From the NCBI RefSeq assembly GCF_963678635.1, contig NC_087071.1, forward strand, positions 40,503,797-40,567,796: a stretch of DNA of 64,000 nucleotides, given 5' to 3'. This DNA comes from Symsagittifera roscoffensis. Its lineage: Eukaryota; Xenacoelomorpha; Acoela; Convolutidae. Positions 23,641 through 34,175 of the stretch are shown piece after piece. The notes beneath the pieces were generated by a model. The model saw only the letters and a program-made list of their open reading frames with translations, had not been told where the DNA came from and did no database searches. The number at the start of each line of letters is the position of its first letter. Positions within the stretch are counted from its first letter, which is position 1. Position numbers and translations under genes: made by a program.

Positions 23641-24604
23641 TGCGGCCATCTTGACCCTTGACGAAGGGGTAATGAAACAATTTTGGCTCTTATTTCATCT
23701 ATAGAGCTCATAACTGTCGTTTGTTTACGACCGCTTCTTTTGGGTTGTTCAAGAAAAACCAGGAAAGACGTCCAAAAAATCAGCCAATAAGACAAAATCT
23801 CAACAAAAAATCACCACTGAAGATGATGCTCGACTCCATTTTAAGGCAAATATAATATGGGGAGGCCGACTTAGCAGTTTTTTTGTTATATCTTGCCCTA
23901 AAACTATATATAACGCCTACAAACAATTTGAGAATGTCAAAACAATTAAATAATAAAAAAAGAATTCTGGATGTGGAGCACAGCAGTTTTGCTAAACTAC
24001 TTTTTGTGTTTAGTGAAGGAGCAGCACCAGGCTCTACAAAAACCGTCCAGAAACTAGCAGAGAAATTCAACGAAATACGGAACAAATTATACTCCGACAC
24101 AAAAAAATTTGTTAGAAGGAATATAAGTTTTGCATTTCTGAGTAAGGCAGCCTTCTGGCTCAGGGAATGCAAGAAAATTTCATAGACAAAAAACATAGAC
24201 TATTAAATCAGTGCTATAGTCGAGGAGAGAAGAATTTAATTGACAACTCACTTTAAAAACGACCTGATTTACTCATTAAATTTTGCTGATTTGTTTATAT
24301 AGATGGAGTTATGCTCCTAATATTCACCACATTCAACTCAAAACCCCGGCAAGACCAAAATAACGTGTAGACTTAAACACTGAAAGATAGAAAAAGGTTT
24401 TTGAATACATCATAAAATCCGTGCAAAGCAAATAAGTATGAAATTCTTGATGAACTAGCTAAATCAGTTGACTCAGCGCAATTCTTCATTTTTAATTTAA
24501 TCTGAATGGGTGAGTACACTTTTATCTAACTTTATGCAGACGAGAAGGAGTCTCTTGATACAATCCTTGTTTCTTGCAAACTTGGCGTTACGAACAATTA
24601 GTAC
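23641..24604 (+). mobile_element. CR1/jockey-like LINE, copy 4, left part
   Basis: This is the left portion of the fourth copy, cut by the BEL/Pao insertion; it resumes at 33,417. It holds the best-preserved version of the plus-strand frame at 23,883-24,185 (100 codons). That frame contains SEGAAPGSTKTVQKLAEK and, further on, FLSKAAFWLRECKK. I do not recognise this segment; by position it lies upstream of the RT and could belong to an N-terminal or linker region. The last bases before the insertion, AGTAC (24,600-24,604), are the target duplication. Confidence 0.65.
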
Positions 24605-24915
24605 TGTGCCGTACTCTCGTATCCTGTAAGATCTACAAAAACCTGCTTCAATATCTGTAAACTATCGGCAATTTAACAGATAATATGAAGAATAAGTAAT
24701 ATCTGAAAACAATCATGTGAACATTTTTCGGTTAACATTTTAGCAATACGGTTTCCAACAATCTCAAAATCTATAAACATTTTTCAGGGCAAACTGACCT
24801 TAATCGGACAAACCAGTAGTTTTCAAGGCTTTTTGTCTTAGAAAATCTAATTTTATCTTTTTCACTTTCGCGCTATAATGATTTTATTAATTTAAGATTA
24901 ATTTAAGCGCGAACA
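24605..24915 (-). repeat. BEL/Pao 3' LTR
   Basis: This 311-base direct repeat is the partner of 33,101-33,411, beginning TGTGCC and ending GAACA on the plus strand. The DUF5641 end of the coding region reaches into it. No clear polypurine tract stands out next to it. Confidence 0.95.
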
Positions 24916-25160
24916 TATTCCGCGCCCAAAGGAGCGAAAACGGGTGCAAGTTTTACGGCCGGTCGAGTTAGCTCCCCGTAGCGGGTGGTAACTACGGCGG
25001 ATCGGGCTATGTTGTCTTTTCCGTAATTAAGGGTTTTTATACGAGCCAGAGGGTAGTGTCCCCTTGGGCTGCGTTCGTCAACAATCCACACTAAATCCCC
25101 TGTTTTTGAAAAAACGTCACTATCGGAGTGCCACTTACTGCGTTTATTCAGCACTGGCAC
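24903..25160 (-). CDS. BEL/Pao C-terminal DUF5641 region
   Basis: This 85-codon frame has the typical C-terminal pol extension of BEL/Pao elements: GDLVWIVDE, a proline-rich PRGHYPLARI and a terminal basic/hydrophobic strand. DUF5641 follows the integrase core in this family and probably helps integrase bind DNA or chromatin. It ends in the first bases of the 3' LTR. Confidence 0.8.
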   Translation of the reverse strand: MPVLNKRSKWHSDSDVFSKTGDLVWIVDERSPRGHYPLARIKTLNYGKDNIARSAVVTTRYGELTRPAVKLAPVFAPLGAEYVRA

Positions 25161-25717
25161 ATAATCTCGCAGCCAACGACTCCATATTGCGTTGGCGTAG
25201 GTTTGCGCTCGGCTATATTGCTTTCGGTGGTCGAAGTGCTCCTGGAAAGAGAGAGAAGGAAGCTAGTACCATTTCGGCCTAACAAAAAATGATTAGGAGT
25301 TAACACCTCGAAACCATCCGGACTTGCACTTACTGATGTTATAGGTCGAGCGTTCAGTGATTGTTCTACAAGACAGAAAAATGTTTCAAGGACTTCGGGA
25401 AAGAGCTTTCTACTTCCTATTATTGCGTAGAATACCCTTTCACAACACCGAACGAGATGTTCCCAAGAACCACCGTGATGCGGGGCTGCCGGGGGGTTAA
25501 ATTTCCACTTAATACCCTTTTTCGCCAGCTGTGGGGGTGCTTGTCCGTTCCACGACTGAATACAATTCAAGAGTTCTTTCTCGGCTCTCACAAAATTGGT
25601 GCGGTTATCAGACCAAATGACTGATGGAGTGCCGCGACGGGCATTGAATCTTTCGATTCCCATTACACACGAACTCATGGATGAGACAATCTCAATATGT
25701 ACACCTCTTGTGGTCAT
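25148..25717 (-). CDS. BEL/Pao integrase core region
   Basis: This 189-codon frame contains WSDNRTNFV, with the second catalytic aspartate of the DDE integrase, and GGSWEHLVR, with the catalytic glutamate. It continues through FFCLVEQSLNARPIT and TPNHFLLGR, which are standard BEL/Pao integrase landmarks. The integrase inserts the cDNA into the host chromosome. The first part of the core lies just upstream toward 25,820. Confidence 0.85.
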   Translation of the reverse strand: MTTRGVHIEIVSSMSSCVMGIERFNARRGTPSVIWSDNRTNFVRAEKELLNCIQSWNGQAPPQLAKKGIKWKFNPPAAPHHGGSWEHLVRCCERVFYAIIGSRKLFPEVLETFFCLVEQSLNARPITSVSASPDGFEVLTPNHFLLGRNGTSFLLSLSRSTSTTESNIAERKPTPTQYGVVGCEIMCQC

Positions 25718-25819
25718 ACATGTAAAAAGGAAGCACCATCGTTTAACAGAACTGCTCCTGATTGAGACGGAAAAGGGTCCAAAATAATCAACACCACAGT
25801 TTGTGAAGGGAGGCTGGCG

Positions 25820-26209
25820 TTAACCAAGCCTTTCAACTGGAAGCTCTGCCATCATAGGTGTGACAGTTTTGGCTTTGCGCTTCCTACATATAAGGCAGTG
25901 GACTTCAATGGACTTTAATAAAGAGCGAAGGTTCAATATTGCGAACTCTAAGTGAATTACAGCTCGTAGGTGGTCTAAGAACTGGTGCTGATAAGGATAA
26001 TGAATATCACTTACGAACAATTTCACCAGAGTATGCCTTCCATCAAGGATTATGGGGTGTTTTGTGTCATAATCAGTTTCAACTAGGCGGCGAATTCGCC
26101 CAGTTGAACGAATGAGGAATGCAGAACCCATAAACGGTGCATATTGTGCGATACGACTAGACTTTTTAACGGTTTTTGATGCAGGACAGGAGTAAATATT
26201 CCGCTTCAA
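25820..26209 (-). CDS. BEL/Pao integrase zinc-binding region
   Basis: This 129-codon frame carries HTLVKLFVSDIHYPYQHQ and later CLICRKRKAKTV, matching the N-terminal H/C zinc domain of BEL/Pao integrases (integrase_H2C2). It precedes the catalytic core in the element's reading direction. It includes the preceding linker with RIRRLVETDYDTKHPIIL, typical of this family. Confidence 0.75.
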   Translation of the reverse strand: MKRNIYSCPASKTVKKSSRIAQYAPFMGSAFLIRSTGRIRRLVETDYDTKHPIILDGRHTLVKLFVSDIHYPYQHQFLDHLRAVIHLEFAILNLRSLLKSIEVHCLICRKRKAKTVTPMMAELPVERLG

Positions 26210-27434
26210 AAGATTCCTTTTGGAAAATCAACAAAAGTCGTTGTATGGCGTTTTCTAATTCAACCGGATCGGTTATTTCTTTGACTTTAGTGCGGTAGTC
26301 CCGGTGTTTCGGACTAAGTCTGAGCATGAAGGCAACCATTCGCTGAAGTTTACGAAACGAGCTGAATTCTTCCCATGCAAATAAAATGGGTTGTTTTTGT
26401 TTTTGTGCAACGTTTGAAAAATTAGAGGCCTGCTCTAAACCTTCATTAGGGTCACAAGTGGGACCAGCCAGGTGGATTTTCTTAAGTACTTCTATGCTCG
26501 GCTTGAAAAGCCACTCGCCACTTTTCAGCAGACTTGGCCCGTTTACCCAGCTGCTTGTTTTTAAGGACTCCTCTGAGATTCCTCTGGTTCCCGTATCAGC
26601 AGGGTTGTCTCCACTTAAGACGTGAAACCACTGGTCTACGTTCGTACTTTCCAGAATCTCTCCAATACGGTTTGCCACGAAAGTGGGTTGCTTACTACCT
26701 GAGTTTAACCACTGGAGCACAGTGGTGCTGTCAGTCCACATGAAAGTGTTTGACACAGGAATGGTTAGAGCTTTGAGGACATCTTCCTTCAAGCGGGTAG
26801 CGAGTAACGCCGCCTGCAGTTCAAGCTTCGGGATGGAAAGCGCTTTCATGGGCGCGACTCTAGCTTTTCCAAAGACGAAGGCAACTTGTGTTTCGAGTGA
26901 AGTTTTCACACGGGCGCGAAGAAAAACTAAAGCACAAAAAACTTCTTCTGAGCTGTCACCGAACATGTGTAACTCAACCCAATCGACTGGTGTGGAGAAG
27001 TAGCTGCGCTTTATACTCATTTTTCCTAGAGATGGCAAACCAGAGTGCCAGGCAAGAAATTTTGTCTTGATATCAACGGGTAGCTCATCATCCCATTGTT
27101 GGCCATGAATGCGCCAGATTTCTTTCAACAAAAATCGCGCTCTTACGGTATAGGGCGCTACGAGACCTATGGGGTCGAAAACGGAAGAAACAAAACTTAA
27201 CACTGTTCGCTGTGTTATCGAATTTTTAAGTTCACGGTTGACACCACGGCTTACGACCAAAGTGTCGTCGATATGGTCCCACTTCATACCAAGAACATGG
27301 GAAGAATCATCCCCACAAGTTACCATATTTTTAATTTCCTGTTGCGGCGCGCTTTGGGGCGGGTTTAACTCTTTATTAAATTTAGTTACGTTACTTATGA
27401 ACTTAGTTAACTTAAAACCACCTAGAGCTAACAC
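26166..27434 (-). CDS. BEL/Pao Pao-domain and RNase H region
   Basis: This is the longest open frame of the element (422 codons). It includes FDPIGLVAPYTVRARFLLKEI, a hallmark of the Pao (Peptidase_A17) region. It continues with FGDSSEEVFCALVFLRA, APMKALSIPKLELQAALLA and WTDSTTVLQWL, which carry the RNase H-like acidic residues. RNase H degrades the RNA strand during cDNA synthesis. NPADTGTRGIS further on is another family landmark. Confidence 0.9.
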   Translation of the reverse strand: MLALGGFKLTKFISNVTKFNKELNPPQSAPQQEIKNMVTCGDDSSHVLGMKWDHIDDTLVVSRGVNRELKNSITQRTVLSFVSSVFDPIGLVAPYTVRARFLLKEIWRIHGQQWDDELPVDIKTKFLAWHSGLPSLGKMSIKRSYFSTPVDWVELHMFGDSSEEVFCALVFLRARVKTSLETQVAFVFGKARVAPMKALSIPKLELQAALLATRLKEDVLKALTIPVSNTFMWTDSTTVLQWLNSGSKQPTFVANRIGEILESTNVDQWFHVLSGDNPADTGTRGISEESLKTSSWVNGPSLLKSGEWLFKPSIEVLKKIHLAGPTCDPNEGLEQASNFSNVAQKQKQPILFAWEEFSSFRKLQRMVAFMLRLSPKHRDYRTKVKEITDPVELENAIQRLLLIFQKESFEAEYLLLSCIKNR

Positions 27435-27440
27435 AGTAAT

Positions 27441-28118
27441 CTACTCTTGACTCATTTTAAATGCAACATCAGGGTCCTCAAAGGAGTCTAGGTAGTCGTC
27501 CATATAAAATTTCTCTAGAAATGCGGACACTGCGTCTGGGAACATTGCCTGATTTTCCATTGCAGACCGTTGCAATGCATTATTTGCACACGTTGGCGAA
27601 TCTCTCGCTCCAAAGATATGTCTGGTGTACTGGTGTACAACCACATCGGCTGTGAGGTCCTCCCGCTACAGAAAACGAAGAGATGGTTGGTCCTCTGGAA
27701 GGACGCCGACTTGTAGGAACATCCCTTCAATGTCAGCCGATACGGCCAAATGATGTTGACGAAAACGGAGGAGAAGAAACACAAGGTTTTGCAGTAGGTC
27801 GGGTTCTACTAGCAACGATTTGTTCAATGACGTACCGTGGACTTTAGACGCTCCGTTAAGGACACGCCTCACTTTATCAGGTTTTTTTGGGTTCACCACG
27901 GGATGGTGAGGAAGATACCACTCGCGTATGCTGCGGTTCGAAAAATTATGGGGAGGAACTTGAATCATGTATCCTTTACTCAAATCATCTTCGATAGTTT
28001 TTGAGTATTGATCCCTTAAGTGAGGATCTTTCGCTAAACGTTTTTCCAACAATTTTAACTGAACCAAAGAGGAATAATAATTGTCTGGTAACATGATAGA
28101 TTCTTCTGCCCAAAGCAT
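27441..28118 (-). pseudogene. BEL/Pao reverse transcriptase region (fossil)
   Basis: The upstream part (27,666-28,118) has VVNPKKPDKVRRVLNGA, then SLLVEPDLLQNLVFLLLRF and VSADIEGMFLQV, typical RT fingers and palm A of BEL/Pao. The downstream part holds the YMDD active-site box followed by DYLDSFED. The region is broken; its domain content is unmistakable. Confidence 0.85.
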
Positions 28119-28269
28119 ACCTACAGCGTATCTTGATCCATCATGGACGGTGGAGGAATCACGTATTTTAGCCGCCCTTTAGTCCTCGGCTGAACGGGGG
28201 TCGACCTGTTTGTAGGCTCCGTATGACTCTATTTCATACCAGCGTTTGATTTGACAAGCTATTTCGGTA

Positions 28270-28865
28270 TCATCCGTATTGCACTTGAAACAAGTAGAAA
28301 GGAAACCAGTAGATGTCGGCATTTGGGCCGCTCAAGACCCAGCCAATTGGAAGGCAAACCGCGGCGGGCGAAGTGTTTGGATCGGCCTCAGTCATGAAAT
28401 ACTCCTCAGGCCGAAGAGCATGGAAGGAGTCTTGACCAATTATTAAGTCTACATCGGCGTAGCTATACACAATTGGTTTGATTGGAACAAGGTACGGATA
28501 CTTGCTCTGTAATGCAGGGATGTTGACGGTATCGGTACCGACTTTAAGTTCATCCTTGACAAATACGGTTAATTCGAATATGTATTCGAATCCATCGAAG
28601 TTAGAAGATACCTTCATCTGCACTTGTTTCGTTTTAACAACAGTCGTTGTGATAATACCATTTACTGTGAGATCCAAATTCCTGAAAGATTCAGACATTT
28701 GACTAATTTAGCCGATATCCAGGAATGACTAGATGCTGAGTCACACAATGTTAAGCAATCGGCACTCTGGAAATCGGTGGAAACTTGGAGCTTGATTATG
28801 GGCAGTAACCCTTTCGATATTATGATTGATGATTGGTCGTTCGAGATTGCGCAACTTACATCCAA
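28270..28865 (-). pseudogene. BEL/Pao aspartic protease (DUF1758) region
   Basis: The segment near 28,720-28,800 has LCDSASSHSWIS, a DSxS-type active site of the DUF1758 retropepsin-like protease. 28,270-28,698 continues with IIGQDSFHALRPEE and CLPIGWVLSGP, the usual C-terminal blocks. The protease would process the polyprotein. It lies between the gag zinc knuckles and RT as expected. Confidence 0.8.
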
Positions 28866-29578
28866 CGGAACGGGATTAATGTCTGCATGATTCGAACTTG
28901 CGTTTGGTATATTCTTGCTGAATGATTTTCGATCAGCGTTTTATCCGGCTCTGCATTAGATCTTGTTTGACCAGCGCTGGGTCTTGTATGGCTATCAATT
29001 TTGTCCGGATTTCGTTCAGCTCCATAGAGAAGTACACTATGGGTAATAGTGCAACCTGGTTTGGTGCATTTCTTTGCTCTGGAACATTTCCGGAATGCGT
29101 GGTTCCCTTGTAAGCAGGAGAAGCACAATTTGTTTTCCGCAGAGAATTTCGAACGTTGTGTTGGGGTTTTCTCCTTAAACACAGAGCGCTTCCACGAGGC
29201 ATGTTTACCCTTGCAGAAGATACAAGAAAGATATTCAAACTTTTTGTCAAATGTACTTGTCGAGGCAAAAACTCTCGTTACAGCTTTAGTTTTGGATGGC
29301 TCTTCGACTTTGGGCTTTCCAGGCATGTTTTTCATTTGCTCATGAGCTTCTGCTTTATCTTTTAACCAATTGTTAAAGTCAATTAGGTTGGGGCGTGACC
29401 AATTCCGTTTCACGACAAAAAGTGACCACGATTCTCTCATGTTTGGTGGAATTTTTGAAAGAACTTGATTTAACAAAGAGACGTTTTTCAAATCTTCTTC
29501 ATAATCAAGAGATCTAAAGACAGCCACTAGACTTGAAATGGTCATCGAGAAGCTAATGATGTTCTCAGAGTTGTGCAT
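28856..29578 (-). CDS. BEL/Pao gag C-terminal region with zinc knuckles
   Basis: This 240-codon frame begins with a DUF1759-like helical part (LVAVFRSLDYEEDLKNV, then LSKIPPNMRESW). It then has cysteine-rich knuckles: CIFCKGKHASWKR and CFSCLQGNHAFRKC, plus a CTKPGC segment. These motifs bind genomic RNA during particle assembly. The content is typical of BEL/Pao gag. Confidence 0.85.
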   Translation of the reverse strand: MHNSENIISFSMTISSLVAVFRSLDYEEDLKNVSLLNQVLSKIPPNMRESWSLFVVKRNWSRPNLIDFNNWLKDKAEAHEQMKNMPGKPKVEEPSKTKAVTRVFASTSTFDKKFEYLSCIFCKGKHASWKRSVFKEKTPTQRSKFSAENKLCFSCLQGNHAFRKCSRAKKCTKPGCTITHSVLLYGAERNPDKIDSHTRPSAGQTRSNAEPDKTLIENHSARIYQTQVRIMQTLIPFRWM

Positions 29579-29832
29579 TCAAAGCTGCGGGAAACTGGAC
29601 AACTTATCAAAGTGGGCCGTAATTACGTTTTGTGGCTGGCCAAACTTTCTTTACAGAGTTTTCAGAGCATCCCTATACATTCTTCCACTGTATGCAAACT
29701 CTGCTATGGCTGACTTAGCTTTTCTCGTGACTAATGTTTTTAAATAAGTTAACTTCACAGGGATATGTTGAATGGAAGACGAATGATGAGGTACAGAGAA
29801 GAAACAGCATACCGGAGTATTGGTAGCTGCTG

Positions 29833-30696
29833 TTACAGCTGGATCAAAAAATTACGATGTATTGTTTTCGCAAAGTGTTTATTTGAAATAAGCAATGACT
29901 GCGTTTTGTGCTCAGGATTAGTGGATACAGCGTGCTTGATTCCATCGCCATCGCTGAAGGAGACGGTTGGTTGATAGGGATAACATTGTTGATCAAAATC
30001 AAAAGTCTGAGTCGGCAACGATCGCCGAGGTGAAGCTCCCGCTGTGGACACATTTCTGTTTTGATGCGAACCAATTTCTATATTTATACAGGTTTCAAAC
30101 TTTGAAGAAGACGGAACTACCTCGGGTCCTTTTTGGTTTTCTAATGCATGATCAACCCAATCGTTTACCCTGTCAGAACGACGATTATCCGAAGACGCCA
30201 GCTTGAGATGCTGATCTATTTCAGACTCTTCGAGGTATTCAGTTTCAACCATTTTTGTTTCAGCTACTTTAATACAATTTTCTTCGCTCAATCGTTCCAT
30301 TTCAAGCCGATTTTTTTCGATTCGTAAACGATATTCTTGCTCTTTACGGTCAATTTCAAATTTAATTTCTTGTTGTTTTCGTTCCATCTCAATCAGATGC
30401 TGTTGCTCTTTGATAATGGCTGCCTGTTGTTTCAGTCTTAAGGTTGCTTCATGTTGTTTTTCCAACTCTTCTGGCTTCATCTTTGCTAGGAGCAGTTCTT
30501 TGCGGCGCTCACTGGGGGTCAATGATTTCATTGAGCTTTGCTTACTCGACCCGGATTTTGCCGATTTTGATGAAACTTTTGATCGACTAGTTTCACTGAC
30601 GCAGACCTCTGAAGCTTGATTAGATTCCATATGAGCGCGAGCCTTACCAGTTACTTCATCGTTACCTTTAACTATCCTATCCCACCATGCAGCCAA
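29833..30696 (-). CDS. BEL/Pao gag, coiled-coil region
   Basis: This 287-codon frame is rich in E, K, Q and R from about residues 65 to 160 (runs such as RKQQEIKFEIDRKEQEYRL), a strong coiled-coil signature. A serine-rich N-terminal linker precedes it. It lies between the N-terminal gag frame (30,703-30,936) and the zinc-knuckle frame, so it is the middle of gag. Confidence 0.75.
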   Translation of the reverse strand: MAAWWDRIVKGNDEVTGKARAHMESNQASEVCVSETSRSKVSSKSAKSGSSKQSSMKSLTPSERRKELLLAKMKPEELEKQHEATLRLKQQAAIIKEQQHLIEMERKQQEIKFEIDRKEQEYRLRIEKNRLEMERLSEENCIKVAETKMVETEYLEESEIDQHLKLASSDNRRSDRVNDWVDHALENQKGPEVVPSSSKFETCINIEIGSHQNRNVSTAGASPRRSLPTQTFDFDQQCYPYQPTVSFSDGDGIKHAVSTNPEHKTQSLLISNKHFAKTIHRNFLIQL

Positions 30697-30702
30697 CTCC
30701 GT

Positions 30703-30936
30703 TTATAATTTGCTAGGTTTATCGGTTTTATTAGCTAATATCACAAGTTCATCATTTTTAGCTAATGATTTTTCGAGAATACTCTTGCAAGATTCAATTA
30801 AGGCGTTTATTTTTGTTTTCCGAATTGGTCCCTCTAAACTCTCAGTTATGCGACTGTGAACAACGGAAAGCTCATTTTCTAGTGATGTTCGACCATTCAT
30901 CAATCGTCGATATTTTAACTCAATTTGTTCTGTCAT
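30703..30936 (-). CDS. BEL/Pao gag N-terminal frame
   Basis: This 77-codon frame starts MTEQIELKYRRLMNGR and is helical and charged. It immediately precedes the coiled-coil gag frame and is the likely gag start, about 2.2 kb inside the 5' LTR. Confidence 0.6.
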   Translation of the reverse strand: MTEQIELKYRRLMNGRTSLENELSVVHSRITESLEGPIRKTKINALIESCKSILEKSLAKNDELVILANKTDKPSKL

Positions 30937-31098
30937 TTTGATTATTTTTAAACTTGTTCACTTCTACTCAACCGCTCAACTGCTCAGTTTGAGAGAAAAA
31001 AGGGAATAATTAATTTAAGACCTTATTTTTAGTATCAATAAATTATATTATGACTCATTAAACAAAATCACACATTAGAGAAGCACTTTATTTAACTC

Positions 31099-31701
31099 CT
31101 AGTTGCTGCTCAGCATCTCTTCTGTTTCGATTAGCTTGCCGCTTGCGTTTTCCTGGCTTAGAAGTATTTTTCTTTGAAATAATATATATTTCAAATTCTT
31201 GCTATAACGCCTAGGGATTGTAAACGTTTTCAGTTCTAGAGAGGGATCCTGGTGTAGTTCTAAGTACTTTTGCCCTAACGCAGTGAGATTCTGCTTCCTT
31301 CTAGATATCAGGTCTGTTACTATATTAAAAACTAATATACCTGACTCTTTCAACTTACTATATATATCTTCCGTGCCTACACGTGTACAGTAAACGATTG
31401 CATAAATATTACGTTTATGGTTTAAAAGAATCTTCTTAAGCTGGTTAGGAGTTAGAGTGTTAAAGTTATTACTACGGTGTCGACTAATAGAGTTGTTAAC
31501 GGCGTCGTGCCAAATAACAATGTCGTTTCGGTTTAAGAGATAGTGATCAAGTTGATACTGACAAGTTTTACGGACGTTTACTGCGTTATGGTTGAAACTT
31601 AACCCGGGAATGGCTAAGCACGATTGAGATACACGCTTCTGCGAAATGGGGGGAAGTATTTTCAAAGCGTGGTGCAGCGAGCTAGCAGCTAGTATGAACA
31701 T
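31099..31701 (-). CDS. Accessory SGNH-like frame between 5' LTR and gag of the BEL/Pao element
   Basis: This 200-codon intact frame on the element's own strand lies upstream of gag, where BEL/Pao elements usually have only leader. Its layout resembles a diverged SGNH-type fold: ILAASSLHHAL near the N terminus (block I position), IPGLSFNHNAV (glycine block), NDIVIWHDAVNNS around residue 78 (block III position), then AIVYCTRVGTEDIY and LISRRKQNL. I recall similar WHD..NNS..H..N proteins of unknown function from invertebrate genomes; the SGNH assignment is inference. An alternative is a captured gene or a family-specific element protein of other function. Confidence 0.5.
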   Translation of the reverse strand: MFILAASSLHHALKILPPISQKRVSQSCLAIPGLSFNHNAVNVRKTCQYQLDHYLLNRNDIVIWHDAVNNSISRHRSNNFNTLTPNQLKKILLNHKRNIYAIVYCTRVGTEDIYSKLKESGILVFNIVTDLISRRKQNLTALGQKYLELHQDPSLELKTFTIPRRYSKNLKYILFQRKILLSQENASGKLIETEEMLSSN

Positions 31702-33100
31702 TTAGTGAATTAAATCAACTTTATAGGAAGGGAATCAAGCAAACCGCGACCTGACCTCCCGCAACACCCTGAGCTAACAAGGTTGTAGCAAAAGGTAAGT
31801 CGATTTGCTTGATAATACGCTACGGGTCTCGACTACGGCTACTTTTTATCCAATTGAACTAGTTTAGTTAGCTACACCACGTTTCAAGAATAAACTCAGC
31901 GTTTTTTTAGAAATTTTTTCGAAAATTTCGGATTTTTTTTTCCGAAAAATTTCCAAAAACTTTTTTTTTCGAAATTTTTTTTTTCGAAATTTTTTTTTCC
32001 ATGTTTTCACCTAAAGGTTCAAGTTTCAACAATAACCTGATGCGTTTGCAAAATTTTGAGTTTTTTTTTCCTAAAAATTCCAAAATTTGGGCAAAAAACT
32101 CGACTCGGTCGTGTTAATTAAATTATTATGAAACTAGGCGCTTTGCTGAATAATTAACGAAACTTTAAATTTTTTGAAAAAAAAATCAAAAATTTTCAAT
32201 TTTTTTTTCAAAATTTTTGGCCTTTTTTTCGATACGGTGTTAGGTTTACAAACACGTTGTTAGTATAACGTAATTAAGGTTTATGCGGCCGGTTTTTTCG
32301 TAAACCCACAGAAAATTTTCTGATCAAGTTTTGGTATCGAGAAAAATTGGGGGCTACGATTTTGCCATCAAAAAACCTCGTATCAGAATTTAAAGCATCA
32401 AATCAGCAAGTTAGCACAAATGGATAAAACTTTGGTGTTTTTTTTGGTCTTACAAGTTTTGTAGAGGCGTTCACCGGTATATTCCAAAATTCGGGTGTTG
32501 CGAAAAAAATGGACGTCCACAATCCACAATCAGGTCTCCCTCCAAAAGTTCATCCGTCTCACTAACCACTTCCACCTCCAATATGGATGCTCAAAAAAAC
32601 GGAAGTCTTCTGTGCCCGGGACAGCCCCAACTTGGGTGCCTGCTTTGTCTAACTGGCCCTTGGGGGGTTGGCTTCGCATGATTATTGTATCCGCTCTCTC
32701 CTGTCAAAACCTGCTTGAGAGTGTTGACTTTATCAAAAAGGAGTTTGGCTCGCTCTCTCATGCAATGAGTGAAGTTGTGTGAATGGATAAGCTACAGAGG
32801 TGATGAATTGTCTCGAGACCGTTCGGCTCAAGTTACTTAGCTGTTTGAGATGGGCAAACCAAGTAGAATTGGGTTCTGGTTGGCTATCTCTCAGGTTCCA
32901 AAAATACTGCTCAAAATGGCCGTCTGCACCGATCAAGAAGCACTTTCAAAGTGTCCGGGTGAACGAATATCGTCCGGAATATCGTCCAGAATACTGTACA
33001 GAATATCTAATGTCCAGAATACGGTCCAGAATATCTAACGTCCAGAATACGGTCCGGAATATCTAACGTCCAGAATACGGTCCGGGTCGGCGGACTAAAA
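31702..33100. other. Leader of BEL/Pao element, low-complexity T/A-rich patch
   Basis: This lies between the accessory frame and the 5' LTR. 31,900-32,230 is dominated by TTTTTTTCGAAATTTT-type low-complexity sequence. Open frames near 32,495-33,066 look like chance or repeat-driven ones. No primer-binding site could be recognised with confidence next to the LTR. Confidence 0.5.
32957..33085. repeat. Minisatellite next to the BEL/Pao 5' LTR
   Basis: Words GTCCAGAATAC, GGTCCGGAATATC and TAACGTCCAGAATACGG alternate in a compound array with an approximately 31-base higher unit, ending about 15 bases before the LTR. Confidence 0.8.
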
Positions 33101-33411
33101 TGTGCCGTACTCTCGTATACTGTAAGATCTACAAAAACCTGCTTCAATATCTGTAAATTATTGGCAATTTAACAGATAATATGAAGAATAAGTAATATCT
33201 GAAAACAATCAGTTAAACATTTGTCGGTTAACATTTTTGCAATACGGTTTCCAACAATCTCAAAATCTATAAACAATTTTGATGGCAAACTGACCTTAAT
33301 TGGACAAACCAGTAGTTTTCAAGGCCTTTTGTCTCAGAAAATCTAATTTTAGCTTCTTCACTTTTGCGCTATAATGACGTCATTAATTTAAGATTAATTT
33401 AAGCGCGAACA
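33101..33411 (-). repeat. BEL/Pao 5' LTR
   Basis: This is a 311-base direct repeat of 24,605-24,915, differing at about 20 positions by eye. It is followed by AGTAC (33,412-33,416), the right-hand target duplication, after which LINE copy 4 resumes with CCACTCATTCGAAAACCC. Confidence 0.95.
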
Positions 33412-34175
33412 AGTACCCACTCATTCGAAAACCCTAACTGACAATATTGTGTTACCGGCGCCCTCTGATATACCGGCATGGGCTTTTAAAGACTGTTGCA
33501 ATGAAATATAAGCACATCCAACTTTCCTTTTCAATGAAAATCTAAGAAGTAATATCTTTTCCGATAAGCTTAAAAAAGCCATTGCCATTATCTAAGAAGT
33601 ATTATCCTTCTTCCCGATAGGCTTAGAAAAACCAATAAACAAAATGACAATCCAGAACAAACGGACAACTACAAGCCAATCTCAATAACAGGTGCATTAT
33701 CAGAAGCATTTGACAAATTTTTATGCAAACAAGTCAAAGAATATCTTTTTTTTGTAAAGCCTGCCAATCATCGCCCCATTCGGATTCAGAAACTCCTATT
33801 CAACAATAGATGCAATCCTGCACCAAACTTTTCAGAAAATCAATTGATCGCAAGAAATTTGTGGCTGGCTCATTATTGGATCCCTTCCAAGCATTGGACT
33901 CTATTGACTATAAGTCTCTACAAAAAAAACTTAAATATCTGAACTTTTCTGAATGGGCAAATGAAATGATATTTTTTTTCATCACAAACTGACAACCGAA
34001 AATGATTGAAAACTAAATTCAATCAGATTGGGTTTCATTGCATCAAGGTGTCCCTCAGAGCACCATTTTTGGAGCCCTGATCTTTAATCTGTATGTCAAC
34101 GACTTAAACGATCAGTACCTAATTCGTGCAGAGTAGCCCAGTATGCAGATGACATGCCACTTTTTGCGAATGAAA

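Larger units (their letters stand above)
24605..33411 (-). mobile_element. BEL/Pao LTR retrotransposon, nested in LINE copy 4 (fossil)
   Basis: This 8.8-kb element has 311-bp direct LTRs (TGTGCCG to GCGAACA) and a perfect AGTAC target duplication on both sides (24,600-24,604 and 33,412-33,416). Its coding order on the minus strand is an accessory frame, gag with zinc knuckles, DUF1758-type aspartic protease, RT with YMDD, Pao-type RNase H region, integrase and DUF5641. All expected domains are represented, but the coding region is broken in roughly eight to ten places. The two LTRs differ at about 20 of 311 positions by my count (about 6%), so it is moderately old. Confidence 0.95.

Noticed and set aside
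32495-33066. Plus-strand frames of 62-95 codons in the BEL/Pao leader
   Set aside because: They are partly made of the GTCCAGAATAC minisatellite, antisense to the element and without domains.
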